Positions 23,389 through 34,665 of a stretch of DNA of 64,000 bases are shown piece after piece (the first letter of the stretch is position 1; every line of letters begins with the position of its first letter). Made by a program: the position numbers and the translations under genes. The notes under the pieces were generated by a model. The model was given only the letters and a program-made list of their open reading frames with translations. It had not been told where the DNA came from and ran no database searches. Origin of the DNA: Pezicula radicicola (lineage: Eukaryota; Ascomycota; Leotiomycetes; Helotiales; Dermateaceae); NCBI GenBank assembly GCA_003008705.1, contig PDUO01000015.1:811290-875289 (forward strand), given 5' to 3'.

Positions 23389-23792
23389 ATTGTTTTCTCT
23401 GGGATTTGGTATGGCGTGTATTTCTGTGGATTCATGGCATGGGGTTGCATTAGCCTGCAGCTACTTTTTGAGATAAATCTCACGGAGGGACAATGAACAA
23501 TTCAAAAGCAATGCCAATCATATTAAGATGATGTGTTTGTGATTTGAGACTCCATGCGTCACTAATAATCGTGCTTGTAAAAATGATCTGCCAGGTCTTC
23601 TGACCCCGCAGCGACCCTTGCATTCTTTCATACCCACTTCTCCCCGCTTCTCGTCGACTCCTTCATAACGATGAGCTTCTTCTTGTTGTTGAATACTATA
23701 CTTGAATGAAAAATTAATAGCGCCATAGCACTTACCAGGTGTAGTAATTAATAACCTTTTCACCAGTCTTTTCTTAGCAACCAAGCGTCAAA
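23389..23792. other. Spacer between RPS8 and the BLOC-1 subunit gene
   Basis: About 400 bp; 3' end of RPS8 and promoter of the next gene. No other feature seen. Confidence 0.4.
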
Positions 23793-24494
23793 ATGTCGAA
23801 CTCCACGACCTCCCCATCCCTGCCCTCGCCCTCCACCTCACCTCACTCTCCAGAGACCATAAGGCAAATAGCCGAAGCTCGCGCTGCTCTCGAGGCCTCC
23901 ATTCTTAACATTGGATCTTCACTCGATAATTCTCTAAAGTCTCGCGCCTCCGACCTCCACTCCAACACCGCAGCCCTTGAAAAGCAGCAGAAGGCCCTAG
24001 TAAAGCAGACCGAGGGACTACGAAAGGAGACTGACAAGTTGAAGAAGGTTGCTGATGAGGGCTCGCGGAAGGTTAAAGAGTTAGGAAATGTGCAAAACTG
24101 GGCGGAGATGCTAGAGAGGGACTTTTTACTGTTGGAAGAGACGATTAGGTTGGCAAATGAGAGTGACAGTGAGAGTGACTGGGACACGGAGAGTAGTGTC
24201 AGTATGAGCGACAGGGAGGAAGAGGGCAGACTTCGAGCGCATCCTGAAGAGGTGGGCAAGAGTAAACTCGGTCAACAAAGTACACAAGGAGTCGATCAAG
24301 ATGGGGATACTGAGATGGCTGGCATCGACTTCGTGGATAAGGGCAAAGGGAAAGAAGAGCATCTAGTCGAAAAGATTGAGGCTTTAGATGGCTCATCTGA
24401 GGCTACGGGCTCTGGTACTGAGCCGACATCCTCTATATCACCGTCCATTGCCAGCGGATTCGCGAGTCGTCAGGACGAGTTCTCGAGTGCTTAG
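23793..24494 (+). CDS. GCN5L1/BLOS1-family protein, BLOC-1 subunit
   Basis: Single exon, 233 residues, ATG at 23793. Residues 20-120 form a continuous coiled coil with the GCN5L1 pattern: ARAALEASILNIGSSLD at the start and NVQNWAEMLERDFLLLEETI at the end, resembling the 'DVENWARSIE' helix of animal BLOS1. The last 110 residues are acidic and Ser-rich (SDSESDWDTESSVSMSD) and look disordered; this tail is longer than in animal proteins. BLOC-1 acts on endosomal membranes in cargo sorting and Rab regulation; fungal forms are smaller complexes. The domain call is moderately strong, the complex assignment inferred. Confidence 0.78.
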   Translation: MSNSTTSPSLPSPSTSPHSPETIRQIAEARAALEASILNIGSSLDNSLKSRASDLHSNTAALEKQQKALVKQTEGLRKETDKLKKVADEGSRKVKELGNVQNWAEMLERDFLLLEETIRLANESDSESDWDTESSVSMSDREEEGRLRAHPEEVGKSKLGQQSTQGVDQDGDTEMAGIDFVDKGKGKEEHLVEKIEALDGSSEATGSGTEPTSSISPSIASGFASRQDEFSSA

Positions 24495-26781
24495 TCAACA
24501 ACCCCATGATGTCTCAATGATATCGATACGTGCCTATGAGCACGGCCGTCCTAAATATCCAATTCTTCGCCGTTCCTAGGCTTCCGGTTGTGTGTATAGG
24601 AGTTGCGCCTCTGGGCCTTTCACATTTAGCGTTTGCAATATTCCATGCAAAGGTGCCATCTTAGGTACTGATTTCAAAAGACTTACCGGTCTAGTCGCTC
24701 TGGCGTGGATAGAAATGGAATATGCTTGGCGTTGCTTTGGCGCCACTTAATATACGTCATTATCACAAGTGTGAAGATATATACACATAAGTTGATGAAT
24801 TCTCATGAGGATATATGTCCTAATTGAACTTATATTTCCGCAAGAAATAGTTTCAAAAGTAAGCTACAATGATGAGCCAAAAGACAATCGGAATAGCGAC
24901 TGTGGAATATCCACATCCTATTTCCGCTCTTCAAATACAAAATGTACGTTTAAGACTGCAGTCAATAAGAAAGTGCTACGGCTAATGAAAATTCTACAGG
25001 GGCTAACGAGACTTTAATCTACCAAAATCTTCACTACAATCCCTCTTCCATCTAGAATGGACAGAGTCCTTTCGACATATCGGTGAAGGAGGGCATAGTT
25101 CCCACAGCACTATACTCTCCAAAGGAGGTCAATTTGAAGGTCCCAAACTATGTGGGACAATTCCACCTAACTGTAGTAACTGGGAAACCATGCAAGACCA
25201 CGATGGCAATAAATAAACCGCTTATCTCGATACTTGATACAACTTGCTCATGCATGACGCTGTATGTATAACTCTCAAGACGACAGGAACGAGGATGGGA
25301 AAGAAGAGTGCCTTGAATGGCTTGGGAGAGGAGGATAAAAATAGTCCTGATGAGTAGCAGATGCTGTTGCATTTGACTTTTGAGTCCCAGCATCCTAGAT
25401 ATAGTTGACTTAATTCCGTTGCTGCTATTTCTCGCCTCTGCGAGGAATGGGATGAGTACTATTCATGATATTTATAAAGTCTTATAGGGAATTCCCTAGT
25501 TCAATGTTTCATCCGCGAGCCTGCTATAGCTTTTGCAACTATTTTAATTCCCTCTGCCATAGAACATTGCGGGTGGAAACCAAGTGTTCCCAAACAAGGA
25601 GGAGGTATAGTTACTCTACGTTACTTACTCTATACATCGTTCTTTTACATGCAAGATAGCTTATTCTTCTCCTAATAAAACACCGCTGTCTCGCTTATCT
25701 TTAAAGTCTACTTATTGACAATTGTCTCTGGCCAGAGCCCATGTTTACCATAGTGTTGTAACATGGAGTGACGGGCACACGTACCTTAGTAAAACTCGGC
25801 CGAGAAGAGGATAAGAATGGTGCGATAACAACCTACAAAACTATCAGCATTAAATTCTTAATCTCCCAGAGCTAGTGGCAATTCAAGTTACGGATAGTCT
25901 AGTTGTAGACCTTGGAGCTTCGGAGGAAACCCCTTAACTTGTAAAATCGTTGCTAAATTGCAGACTTGTGAAGCGATGTTGCTTTTGTTCAACTAGGAAC
26001 TAATAAGCGAGCTTCATGAATAGAACGTTATTATCGAGGATGATTCGCAGATTTGCCCTGCATGAATGGGAAACCTATTCATAAGTGGGGTAGTTGAGAT
26101 CATGAATAGAATACTATATGCTGGGGTGCATGATGCGATCATGTGTATTGGATAAGTGTCCTCGCAAGAGTGGGATTCTGCTGATATGAATGAGGTTTTA
26201 TTTCCGGTAGTTACATCTTGGATACAACGTTTCAATATGGTGTACTGCAACTTTATCGAGTGGACTTCAGGTATAATGATTCATGGGTTATGGCCTCCAT
26301 GTCCCCGGTTATCTCTAGACCATATAGAAGTATGGATAGACACTTTTGGGCCCTGAGGTCATTAATAAGTGTTGATTTGTTTAACATTAGATATGAACAA
26401 GGCCTATCATTTGGCAGAGAAGTCCAGACCCTTTCATGCTTCCAAGTCTCTTATCTAGTTCTGTAGTTATCATTCAATCGGCATGCATGTCCCGCACTTG
26501 GATATGTTCGCATATTCCTTGCTGCTAAGTTTATCAGCTTCTTCGGGTTTCCTTCTTGTTTTAGCAGTATGTCCTCTATATCGCATTCCTGTTCTTCCCA
26601 ATGTTATCGTGAAAGATAAGTATGTATACCATAGCAGCTCTAATCAATGAGATATACTTGTTGCGTCTTTATATATTCGTTCCCGTTCGCCTTTTGTCCC
26701 CTCTCTCGGGAGCTCATGAAATCACAAGAGAATTCTTACCCAGACTCGTACTAGCTTTTCCTCCCGGGTAAAATCCTTATC
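24495..26781. other. Gene-poor 2.3-kb region
   Basis: AT-rich sequence with only short open frames on both strands, none with a domain, signal peptide or plausible exon chain. CTCGCTTA occurs near 25693. The last 150 bases should hold the siderophore transporter promoter. I see nothing else that can be supported. Confidence 0.45.
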
Positions 26782-29006
26782 ATGGGGTTTATCACCACTG
26801 TCCAAGGTAAACTGGCGTCCAAGAATGCGGAAATAGTTGAGGTAGCTGTTCCATCCATGAGTGCTGCTTCCGACGAAGAAGCTGCACCCGTCAGCGAGAA
26901 AGCCATGGGAATCCAAGTCCAGGAACCCGTTGAGCCATATTCTCACGATGGCAAGTCAACTATTCTGTCAACCGATCCATCTGGTGTAGCTAGAATTGAA
27001 GCCGTTCAACAAGTCTGGGGTAAACATGGCAAATATTTCCTTTGGACCGGATTGGCAATGATGATGCTTATCTTTGAACTCGATAACTCAACCGTCTACA
27101 ACTATCAACAATACGCTGCAAGCAACTTCAACAAACTATCTCTTATTGCTACCCTTAGTACAGCACAAACCATCATCAGTGCCGTAGCGAAGCCACCTAT
27201 TGCCAAGATCTCTGATGTTATTGGAAGAGGAGAGACTTACATCTTCACGATTTGCTGCTATATACTTTCTTACATCCTATGCGCCAAGGCTTCAACCTTC
27301 AATATGTATGCTGCAGGAACCGTTTTCTACGCCATTGGTCAAACAGGAACACAGATTCTTGATCAGGTTAGAATTAAACTACCCATAAGTTATTGGATCT
27401 TAACTAATTGATAACAGATTATCATTTCTGATATTTCTAATATGAGATGGCGTGGCTTTGTCTATGGATTCTCTTATACACCTTTCTTAATAACCCCCTG
27501 GATATCTGCTTTCATCGTCCAGTCCGTCGTGGATTGTATTGGATGGCGTTGGGGTATCGGCATGTTCGCTATACTCATGCCATTTTCCGCGAGCTTTATC
27601 GTCACTACACTACTTTACTATCAAGGCAAAGCAAAGAAATTAGGTGTCGCACCAGTCAAGAAAACGACAGTATATGAATTCTGTTCGTTAATTGACTTCG
27701 GTGGCATCTGTCTTCTCTGTGGAGGGTTTGCTATGCTACTTCTTCCATTGTCAGTTGCCGCGACAACGACGAGCAAATGGTACGTATGGGGGGAGCACTT
27801 TCATTCCTATTCAGGAGTATTTTAAGAGGGGTTCCTCTTGAGACATCCCCTTTCAAGACGTTTTCTCTCGAGACATGTCTCGGGAGCAACAACTCCAAAT
27901 CCACTACGGAAGAAGTAATTGCTAACTCCCCATTTACGGACAGGAATACGCCATGGGTCGGTGCCCTTATTGCTGTCGGTGGTGTAACGCTTATAGCTCT
28001 TGTAGCATACGAGAAGTACCTGGCCAAGCACCCTGTTCTTCCGGTTCGCTACTTCAAGAGTCTTAGTATTACACTTTCACTAGGACTAGGATTCATGGAT
28101 TCACTCGGCTTCAGTGCTACGCATACCTATATGTATTCCTGGTCCGTCATTGCCCACGACTACAATGCTCGCGACGCAACATTCCTTGTATACACCAACG
28201 GAGTAATCCAATGCCTAATCGGTATAGCAGCCGGTGCTGTCATGTACAAAACTCGCAAGTACAAGTGGCTAATGTTTTCTGGTGTTGTGGTTCGACTTAT
28301 CGGTTACGGTATCATGATCCGTCTTCGTGGATTCAACAATACGACCGCCGAAATCTTCATCGTTCAATGCATTCAAGGATGGGGTAGTGGAATAGTCTCA
28401 ACACTTACCGTTGTCTCTGCTCAAATCCACGTTCCTCACTCTGAACTTGCCCAGATTTCAAGTCTCGTCTTACTTTTCTCTTTTATTGGGTCGGCTATTG
28501 GCTCTGCTATTGCTGGCGGTATTTATACGAGTACTTTCAAAGGTGCTCTGAGACATCATCTCGGTTCAACTGTTTCTGAATCTGTTATTGATACCATTTT
28601 TAACTCTATTACGGGGGATATCCCGGCTTGGGGTACTCCGGATCGTATTGCTGCTGCTTTGGCTGTAAGTCACCTTCTCGCTCTGCACTGACGAGCTCTT
28701 GAATCGCTTAATTTATGAAGGAACCCATGAAATTAAGCGATTCCTGAACTCATCAGTACAGCTCCATCTTGAACCTCCTTAACTAACAGAATAATCTAGT
28801 ATTCCGATGTTATGCGCTACATCAGCATAATGGCTCTAGCCACCTCAGTCTTACTATTGCCAATGTCATGGTTCTTACCAAATAAAACCCTTGGGTAAGT
28901 CTGATCTCCAAAATCAATACAATTATGTGTACTAATATCCTTTAGCGATGGCCATAACCTTGTCCAAGAGGGGCACAATGCTGAAGAAGTACGCCGGGAG
29001 ACCTAG
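26782..29006 (+). CDS. Siderophore-iron transporter, MFS superfamily (Sit1/MirB type)
   Basis: Five exons: 26782-27366, 27418-27779, 27944-28664, 28800-28894, 28946-29006, giving 607 residues. A hydrophilic N-terminus of about 90 residues precedes about 14 membrane segments. Family features include FELDNSTVYNYQQYA after the first membrane helix, KISDVIGRGETY in the loop between early helices, and RWRGFVYGFSYTPFLITPW. The short last exon encodes a charged tail (DGHNLVQEGHNAEEVRR). These transporters import ferric siderophores by proton symport at the plasma membrane or vesicles. Introns 2 (164 nt) and 3 (135 nt) are long for this window and contain palindromes, including a 14-bp inverted repeat at 28701-28743. 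Expression under iron limitation through GATA factors is typical of the family, but I did not identify specific sites. Confidence 0.9.
28701..28743. repeat. 14-bp inverted repeat inside intron 3 of the siderophore transporter
   Basis: GAATCGCTTAATTT at 28701-28714 and its exact reverse complement at 28730-28743 flank a 15-nt loop. The transcript could fold into a hairpin between the donor at 28665 and the branch-like CTAAC at 28780. The arm contains the CGCTTAA word that recurs through the window. Confidence 0.7.
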
Positions 29007-30176
29007 GACCATTTGCATGCTTGATGATGTAACGAAGTTTAATGGATGAGTAAGAGGATAGTGATTATGATTTATGAGTTGGGAAGGCAAACTGGTCTTT
29101 TTGGCTAAGGAGTAGAAGTAATAAGATAGGTTGAAGTACAAGCTCTGAGTAAAATACCCGAATTAATTAAAGTTACTCGAATCAAGGGAGTTACTTAAAT
29201 CAGTGGCCTACAAAAAGACCAGAACTAAACACAGAAGTCATACGCCAAAATCCAATAGTTCCAAGTCAACCACATAGTAGTGCCTTCCCTTCAAAACTAA
29301 CAATTACCGCATCAACACCTAATGCTTCTAGACCACGCTCCTATAGCTTTTGTTGCACATCTGATACTCGGCACACAAATCGAAAAAAATCTATTCGTGA
29401 GAAATGTAAAATGCCCTAAAGTTAACCTTTAGCTAAAGATTAAAGTTGTTGTTACCTTTGGTTTGTTGCATGTCTGAATCTCAGCACACAGACTGAACAG
29501 CACTTTCTATTTTTTTTTTATATAGGTGTCGATACCTATCTTGTATCTACATTTAATCTATGTCATATTGAGCAGAGGTGAAATTTAAGTGATATTAATA
29601 AGGGCTATAATTGTCCTGCGGTCGCTAAGATCTGCTCTAACCAGTCTATTTAACTTGAATAGCTCGCTTAGCTTGGGTGGCTCGCTTGACTTTAGTTAAT
29701 CTCATTTGTACTAGTTGAAGTCATATTTACATATAATCGCCTATTAAGTTGACGTTCATTGTCACCTTGGAGTTTGGTTTATGGTGAGTAGAGAATTTAT
29801 AAGCCTTTGACAACTGCTCATCAGTGACGTAGTAGTTATATCTAAGAGGACAACGACTTGTGTCGTGGTTTCAACAATCATTACCGTAAAACTGAGCTAA
29901 GCTAAGCTATATACAGGCTCCGCTCTCATCCATGATTCAAACACCTCGGGTCAACTGCCCCGAGCTTAACGTATTCCGCTTAGTTGACAACGAGTATCTT
30001 AAGTATAAAACTAGTAGGAGCCAACACATCTAGCTTCGGTAGCCGAAATCAAGCGAGAATTGTCGAAGAGACAAAAGATTACTTGTCAACCGCGAATCCG
30101 CAAAAAAAGAGGAAGGTAATGAAACCCCCCCCAAAATTCTCAACTCAACCTGTAACAACAAAAAAGATATATGAAT
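29007..30176. other. AT-rich spacer upstream of the tRNA-like locus
   Basis: About 1.2 kb without a credible gene. Two CTCGCTT words occur close together near 29662 and 29683. No terminal inverted repeats were found. Confidence 0.4.
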
Positions 30177-30330
30177 GGTCATTACAGGGATCGAACCTAT
30201 TACCTCTGCCGTGTAGGGCCTAGCCAGGGATCGAACCTGACATCTCTCGCTCAGACACTTAAGACATAGAGCAGCGCACTTTCCGTTATGCTATAGGCAT
30301 GGCAGCGCTCTACCAATGAGCTAAACGACC
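30177..30330 (-). tRNA. tRNA-like gene with a 90-nt anticodon loop holding a second tRNA-like fold
   Basis: On the minus strand the outer cloverleaf is complete. The acceptor GGTCGTT pairs with AATGACC, the D arm is GCTC-ATTGGTA-GAGC, the anticodon stem CTGCC pairs with GGCAG, and the T arm is ATAGG-TTCGATC-CCTGT. Only the anticodon loop is abnormal: 90 nt (30211-30300) instead of 7. If the insert is a standard intron after position 37, the anticodon reads GCC; if the loop residue TACAC next to the 3' stem is original, it reads TAC (Val-like). Conserved stems with compensating pairs argue that the outer gene is or recently was functional. It sits alone in an AT-rich spacer about 450 bp from a dead P450 gene. 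Splicing by tRNA endonuclease is possible but the insert is longer than usual fungal tRNA introns. See the inner element. Confidence 0.6.
30216..30298 (-). tRNA. Inner tRNA-like element (probable pseudo-tRNA)
   Basis: Within the anticodon loop of the outer tRNA-like gene the minus strand shows a D arm GCAT-AACGGAAA-GTGC, an anticodon-type stem TGCTC/GAGCG with a 16-nt loop, a T arm TCAGG-TTCGATC-CCTGG, and a shortened 5-bp acceptor stem GCCTA/TAGGC. The A-box-like and B-box-like segments are both present. The 5-bp acceptor and oversized loop suggest it no longer makes a normal tRNA. It could be an inserted tRNA gene or a tRNA-derived short element. Confidence 0.45.
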
Positions 30331-30781
30331 TTTCTGTTTGTTTTCTACTACAGAGGTTAACATAGGTTATATAGATAGGTGTTTTCTATTCGGAATTTGT
30401 AGGCTAGTGACTCAGCAACTTAGTGTCTCGTCGGGTTGGACTTAGCAAGGTGTTAGTGGTAAGCTAGTTGGACGACATGTTCTCTACAGACTGTAACAGG
30501 CTCTATGAAATTCGGCACACCCACACGTGACTACACTAGTACAGGTTGAATGGATTAGCTTGAGTAACTAACTTAATTTCGATAACTGACTTATTTGACT
30601 AATTCACTTAATTTGGGCAACGCAAGTTCTTGACTTCAGTATTTTAAAGCCTGTGTTGACGAATAGTATTTTCTGCAATGTACATAATAACAACTCTATA
30701 CGAAGGTAGGGTACGGTGTTTTCAGGATTAAAACATAAGCATACATAACGAGGTTCGAAACTAAGAAAGATTACTTGAAAT

Positions 30782-32433
30782 TTATTGAGCTTTATGAAAC
30801 CTCACTTGCACACCAGTTCCACTTCTATTCTCAATAGCAGTATGTAACCTAATAGGACCAGGGCCCTCCATACTCTCCACGGCATCAAACCTCTGCAAGA
30901 GCCTCACAATAAGATATGAAGCCTCAGTATAAGCAAATTGTTCTGCCGAATAAAAAAGTAAGCGACTTGTCAAAATTCCCAATAAATCCTAGAAAGGATG
31001 AAAAGAGAGAGAACTTACGACCTAAACACTTCCTCCCCCCCTACTAAATGGTACAAATTCCCACCTAATCTTTCTCCCCTCCCATCTCTTAGGATTGAAA
31101 ACATCAGCATCTGCGCCCCATAAATCAGGTCGATGCTGCATAGCATACAAAGGAGTCAAAACCTGATTTCCCTTTGGTACGAAAATAGGACTCGTTCCAT
31201 CCGGACCTCCACCCCGTGGTAATTTAGTATCGTTGAGAGCAGTCCGTTCATTCATAGGAATGACAGCTATGAATCGTATCGTCTCATTGATAACATATTG
31301 TAGATACTTGCAATTTCTCAACTGTTTGAAATCAATCTCGCTATCAGAGATGGAACCGAAGTGCTCGAGAATTGTACGTCGGAGTTCTTGGAAGATTGTC
31401 GGATTTCGGGCTAGCATGTAGAAGACCCAACCTATTAAAGAACCAGTTGGGTCACGACCAGCCATAAGGATATGCAACGTCTCGTTCCGCAATTCCAGTA
31501 AATTCTGCGACAATTTGGCCAATTCATCCAGAAGTACGAATTTCCGTCCAGGAACTCCTTTCTCCAGTTCTTTATTATTTCTGATATAATCTAAACGTTC
31601 CTTAACCAGACGATCATCAATCTTCTGAATTTCAGCACAATAAACCTGAAATTCCTTAGCAGCTTTCGACCAACTAAGTAACCAATAAAGTTTAGCCAAA
31701 GCCCCTCGCTTATCAACATATAATTTCGCAGCATCCAAATACTTTCCAAAAACAGCACCATTAATACCGTGTCCAACAGATCCAGGATCCACACCCACAG
31801 TCTGAGAGTTTACAGATTGTCCATACAAAAACTCAGTAGCGGTATCGAGAGCGAAGTTTTGAAACATAGGCTGCATATCTATTTTCCCCGTCCATCCATC
31901 TCCATCAACTTCTAATCTCCTCAACAAAATATTCACATGTCCATCTACCAATTCTAGATTACTGATTTCTTCATGACTGAATTGTGGTCGTACTAGTGCT
32001 CGAGAATGTTTCCAATTTGTGCCTGTTGCTGTGAAGATTCCTTGGCCTAGTAATGGCATGAATGCTGCTGAGCGTGTATTACTGATATCGAAATCAGAGG
32101 ATTATGTTGAGAGCATCGCTTTGAGGTTTTCCGGGTCTCGTGTTACTAGGAGTTCGTAGTTGAGGACTGGGACTCGAACTGTGTGGATGTTTGGACCGAG
32201 CGAGTTCATGGTGTTGACTATGTATTGGGGTCCTCGACCTTCTTTGTTGGCTTTTATGCTCTCTTTTAGGATGTGGTTTTGAGGAGATTGGTGCTGGGGA
32301 GGGTGGGTGGTTGGAGACATCCTCGACGAGTAGCTTCTTGGTTGTTCTTTTTCGTGCTGAGAATTGAGAGAGCAATTTTGTACAGGGTGAGGCTTAGGAG
32401 GGCAACGAGGGTTCCTATACTGTAGTAAAACAT
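30782..32433 (-). pseudogene. CYP52-like cytochrome P450 pseudogene
   Basis: From ATG 32433 the frame starts with a membrane anchor (MFYYSIGTLVALLSL). It then breaks three times: a 1-nt loss near 32265 before KESIKANKEGRGPQYIV, an in-frame TAA at 32104-32102 where the family usually has Gln (LST*SSDFDISNTR), and a 1-nt loss in a G7 tract near 31035-31041 inside the haem loop (FVPFS, then in another frame RKCLG). A final exon after an intron with donor GTAAGT resumes QQFAYTEASYLIVRLLQRF and ends at 30782. The I-helix motif reads AGRDPTGS, with Pro where the oxygen-binding Thr is normal. ExxR (ETIR) is intact. CYP52 enzymes hydroxylate alkanes and fatty acids. The homopolymer break could be a sequencing error, but the others make a dead gene likely. 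Confidence 0.85.
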
Positions 32434-34383
32434 CTTGATAGTTGATGTAGCTATCACCGAAAATATTTTTCAAAATGGACTCGACGTGAAGTATGGGGAA
32501 AAGTTTGGGGTTGTGAACTCAATTGCCCAGAAAGAATTTCTTTATCGAATCTGTGATAAGAGTTTCCATCCCTAGGTAGGAAAGAAAGGTATAGAGATCG
32601 TGAGGTATTCTTGAGAACGTGACAAACTGGGAGCTAATGATAGGTAAGCCAAGGTTTTCAGCGGTTTTTCCCTCTTCCTAAGAAGCTTAATTCGGGAAGA
32701 GTAGTGATCATCAAACATCTTCAAACCACAAACCGCCTCTCTGTTATCTTGCATAACCTGTAGAAGTTGGTAGTCCTACTGGCTTTGCGAGAAAGAGCTC
32801 AGCAAGCTTCCATCCATGATCCACCAAGCCCAAAAAATCATGATTAATAAACCTTCGCATCCCTCCCTCTGACCGCTCAAGTCACCCAAGAAATAGGTAT
32901 CAGAAAAAAGCCTCAAGTGAAGGAAACATCCAACGTTACTCAAGACCGAATGGGAAAAAAGTCAAGCGAGCGCCAAGACAAGAGAGGCAAGGGGAAGCGA
33001 GCTAAAAAGTAGCAAAGCTCGCTTAGAATTAAATCCCGGCGAAGACGGAAGACGTCAATTGTGGCTTGCTGGGTAAACTTGGCAAACGTGTCACTTATGT
33101 TCTACTGTAGCGTCGCCTTAGCTTAAGGCACCTCGGTTTGTTCGCTTTAGGACCTAGCAAATGCTTATCTGCAGATCTGTCGCTCCTTGCCCTGGATTTC
33201 TACTGGAACGGAGAGATTTACGGAAGATGGGCCGCCTGAGAGACTAGACCGGGCTAAAATATGTTTAGTACGGGTTCTACGGAAGTACAGTACTAAACTG
33301 AGATATGACAGGCTCTGCATTAGTTGAAACGTTCACTGACTAAATCAAGTTGAACCCATTTTAATCCCAATTCCCGACTTTCCTATTTTGTACATCCCGT
33401 CTTTGCACATGCAATTGTTTACTTGCAAGAAAAAGCAAAGTTGGATGATGGGATAGTGTTCGCACGTGCATTAGTGTAACCAGTATGACGGGTCCGGTAT
33501 TTTCGGGTAAGGTAACCTACATATCCTGTCGAGCTCGTGTTGATTCTTTATTGGGGATCGACATTACATTTTACTAAATGACTTTGCATTGCAGCTTGGA
33601 TATTAAAACGCGAGTCAAAAATAAAACCAACAACATGATTCCGCAGATATTAGGTTTTTCTTACCAAACTTATTGAATGCATGCACAACGCAGACGGGTA
33701 ATCCCTTAATCCATCTACTATTTCAAGCTCAGGCCAATAGGACAGGCACTAAGCCATACTCGCCTCTGTACTACCAAAGCCTTATACAATATAAAATTGC
33801 GTCGTATATCCACATAAAGTGGCTCTAGTGGTTCGAGCTTGAAGATCACCCGCTCGCTTAATTAAGAGGGGCCGAAATCCCTGAGCAAATTGGCAGCGGG
33901 TGTTCAGCTTTCTTCTGGACTTCCTCGGCTCGAACTTTTTGGACTACTGACAAGGATGAATGATGTAAATGGCGACTCAATACAAAGCGTCAATGATACC
34001 CTAATTACCTAGCGCTTTACAAATCCAATGCGTACAGTACTGTACAGTAAAGTGGCTTCAACAAGAGCTTAGAATAAACAAGATCAGGAAAAGATCAACA
34101 CGATAATCAAAAAACTCTGGTAAAGTCCTGAGCAAAACTCAAGATCCAACGAATCCCCGGATCAGCACTCACAAGAACCAAGATCCATTTATTCCCCTTA
34201 AATATCTGGGTCATCTTATTCTTCCTTGTTCAGTATTCTTCGATAACAGGCTATCCCCCTCCTCTATCTCTCGCTGTCTACACCCACTCACTCTACCTCT
34301 CTATTCCTGTCTCTCATTCGCAAATCACATTGTGGACTACCCAACCAACAACCCAACCAAATAACATTCAACTATACTCCACT
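32434..34383. other. Spacer with a tRNA-promoter-like short repeat
   Basis: Nearly 2 kb between the P450 pseudogene and the small secreted protein gene, divergent. It contains the short element at 33820-33895 (separate entry) and GTACAGTACTGTAC-type palindromes near 34030. A pyrimidine-rich stretch just before 34384 fits a promoter and 5' UTR. No gene was recognised. Confidence 0.45.
33820..33895 (+). repeat. Short tRNA-like element, core shared with the MITE at 57791
   Basis: A D-arm-like segment (TGGCTCTAGTGGTTCGAGC, 33820-33838) and a B-box-like segment (GGCCGAAATCCCTGAGC) flank the core GAAGATCACCCGCTCGCTTA. The core and B-box-like part match the element at 57791-57920 (GAAGATCTCCCGCTCGCTT, then GAATCCCTGACCAAA). 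No terminal inverted repeats are seen here. It may be a tRNA-derived SINE-like fragment. Confidence 0.45.
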
Positions 34384-34665
34384 ATGCACTTATCCCTCAC
34401 CACCCTCTCGACCATATTCCTCACACTATCCACATTAACAACATCCCTCCCAACACCCACTGAAAACGTACGAGTAAAAAAGCCCCTTCCTTTCCTTACA
34501 ACCCTCCCCTCAAAAAGTAAAACTAACTTCCAACCCAAATAGACCCCAGCCAGAGATCTAATAGACCTAGATCCCACCATCTCCTTACCCATAGACCTCT
34601 GTCTCGGTATAGCAACTTGCAATCCTGTAGATGTAGGCGGTGAGCAAAGTAATGGGAATTCTTGA
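34384..34665 (+). CDS. Small secreted protein, 68 residues
   Basis: ATG at 34384 starts a clear signal peptide (MHLSLTTLSTIFLTLSTLTT). The unspliced frame stops at 34540-34542, but an intron at 34468-34542 (75 nt; donor GTACGA, branch CTAAC, acceptor AAATAG) removes this stop exactly and keeps the frame: PTPTEN|TPARDLIDLD. The second exon (34543-34665) ends with LCLGIATCNPVDVGG, containing two cysteines seven residues apart. The mature peptide would be about 48 residues, acidic, with one possible disulfide. I do not recognise a family. Small, secreted, and in an accessory neighbourhood, it could be an effector or a pheromone-like peptide, but this is inference; expression data are needed to accept the model. 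Confidence 0.5.

Noticed and set aside
34517..34542. 26-nt intron as an alternative way to remove the stop in the small secreted protein
   Set aside because: Too short for fungal splicing; the 75-nt intron with donor GTACGA is better.
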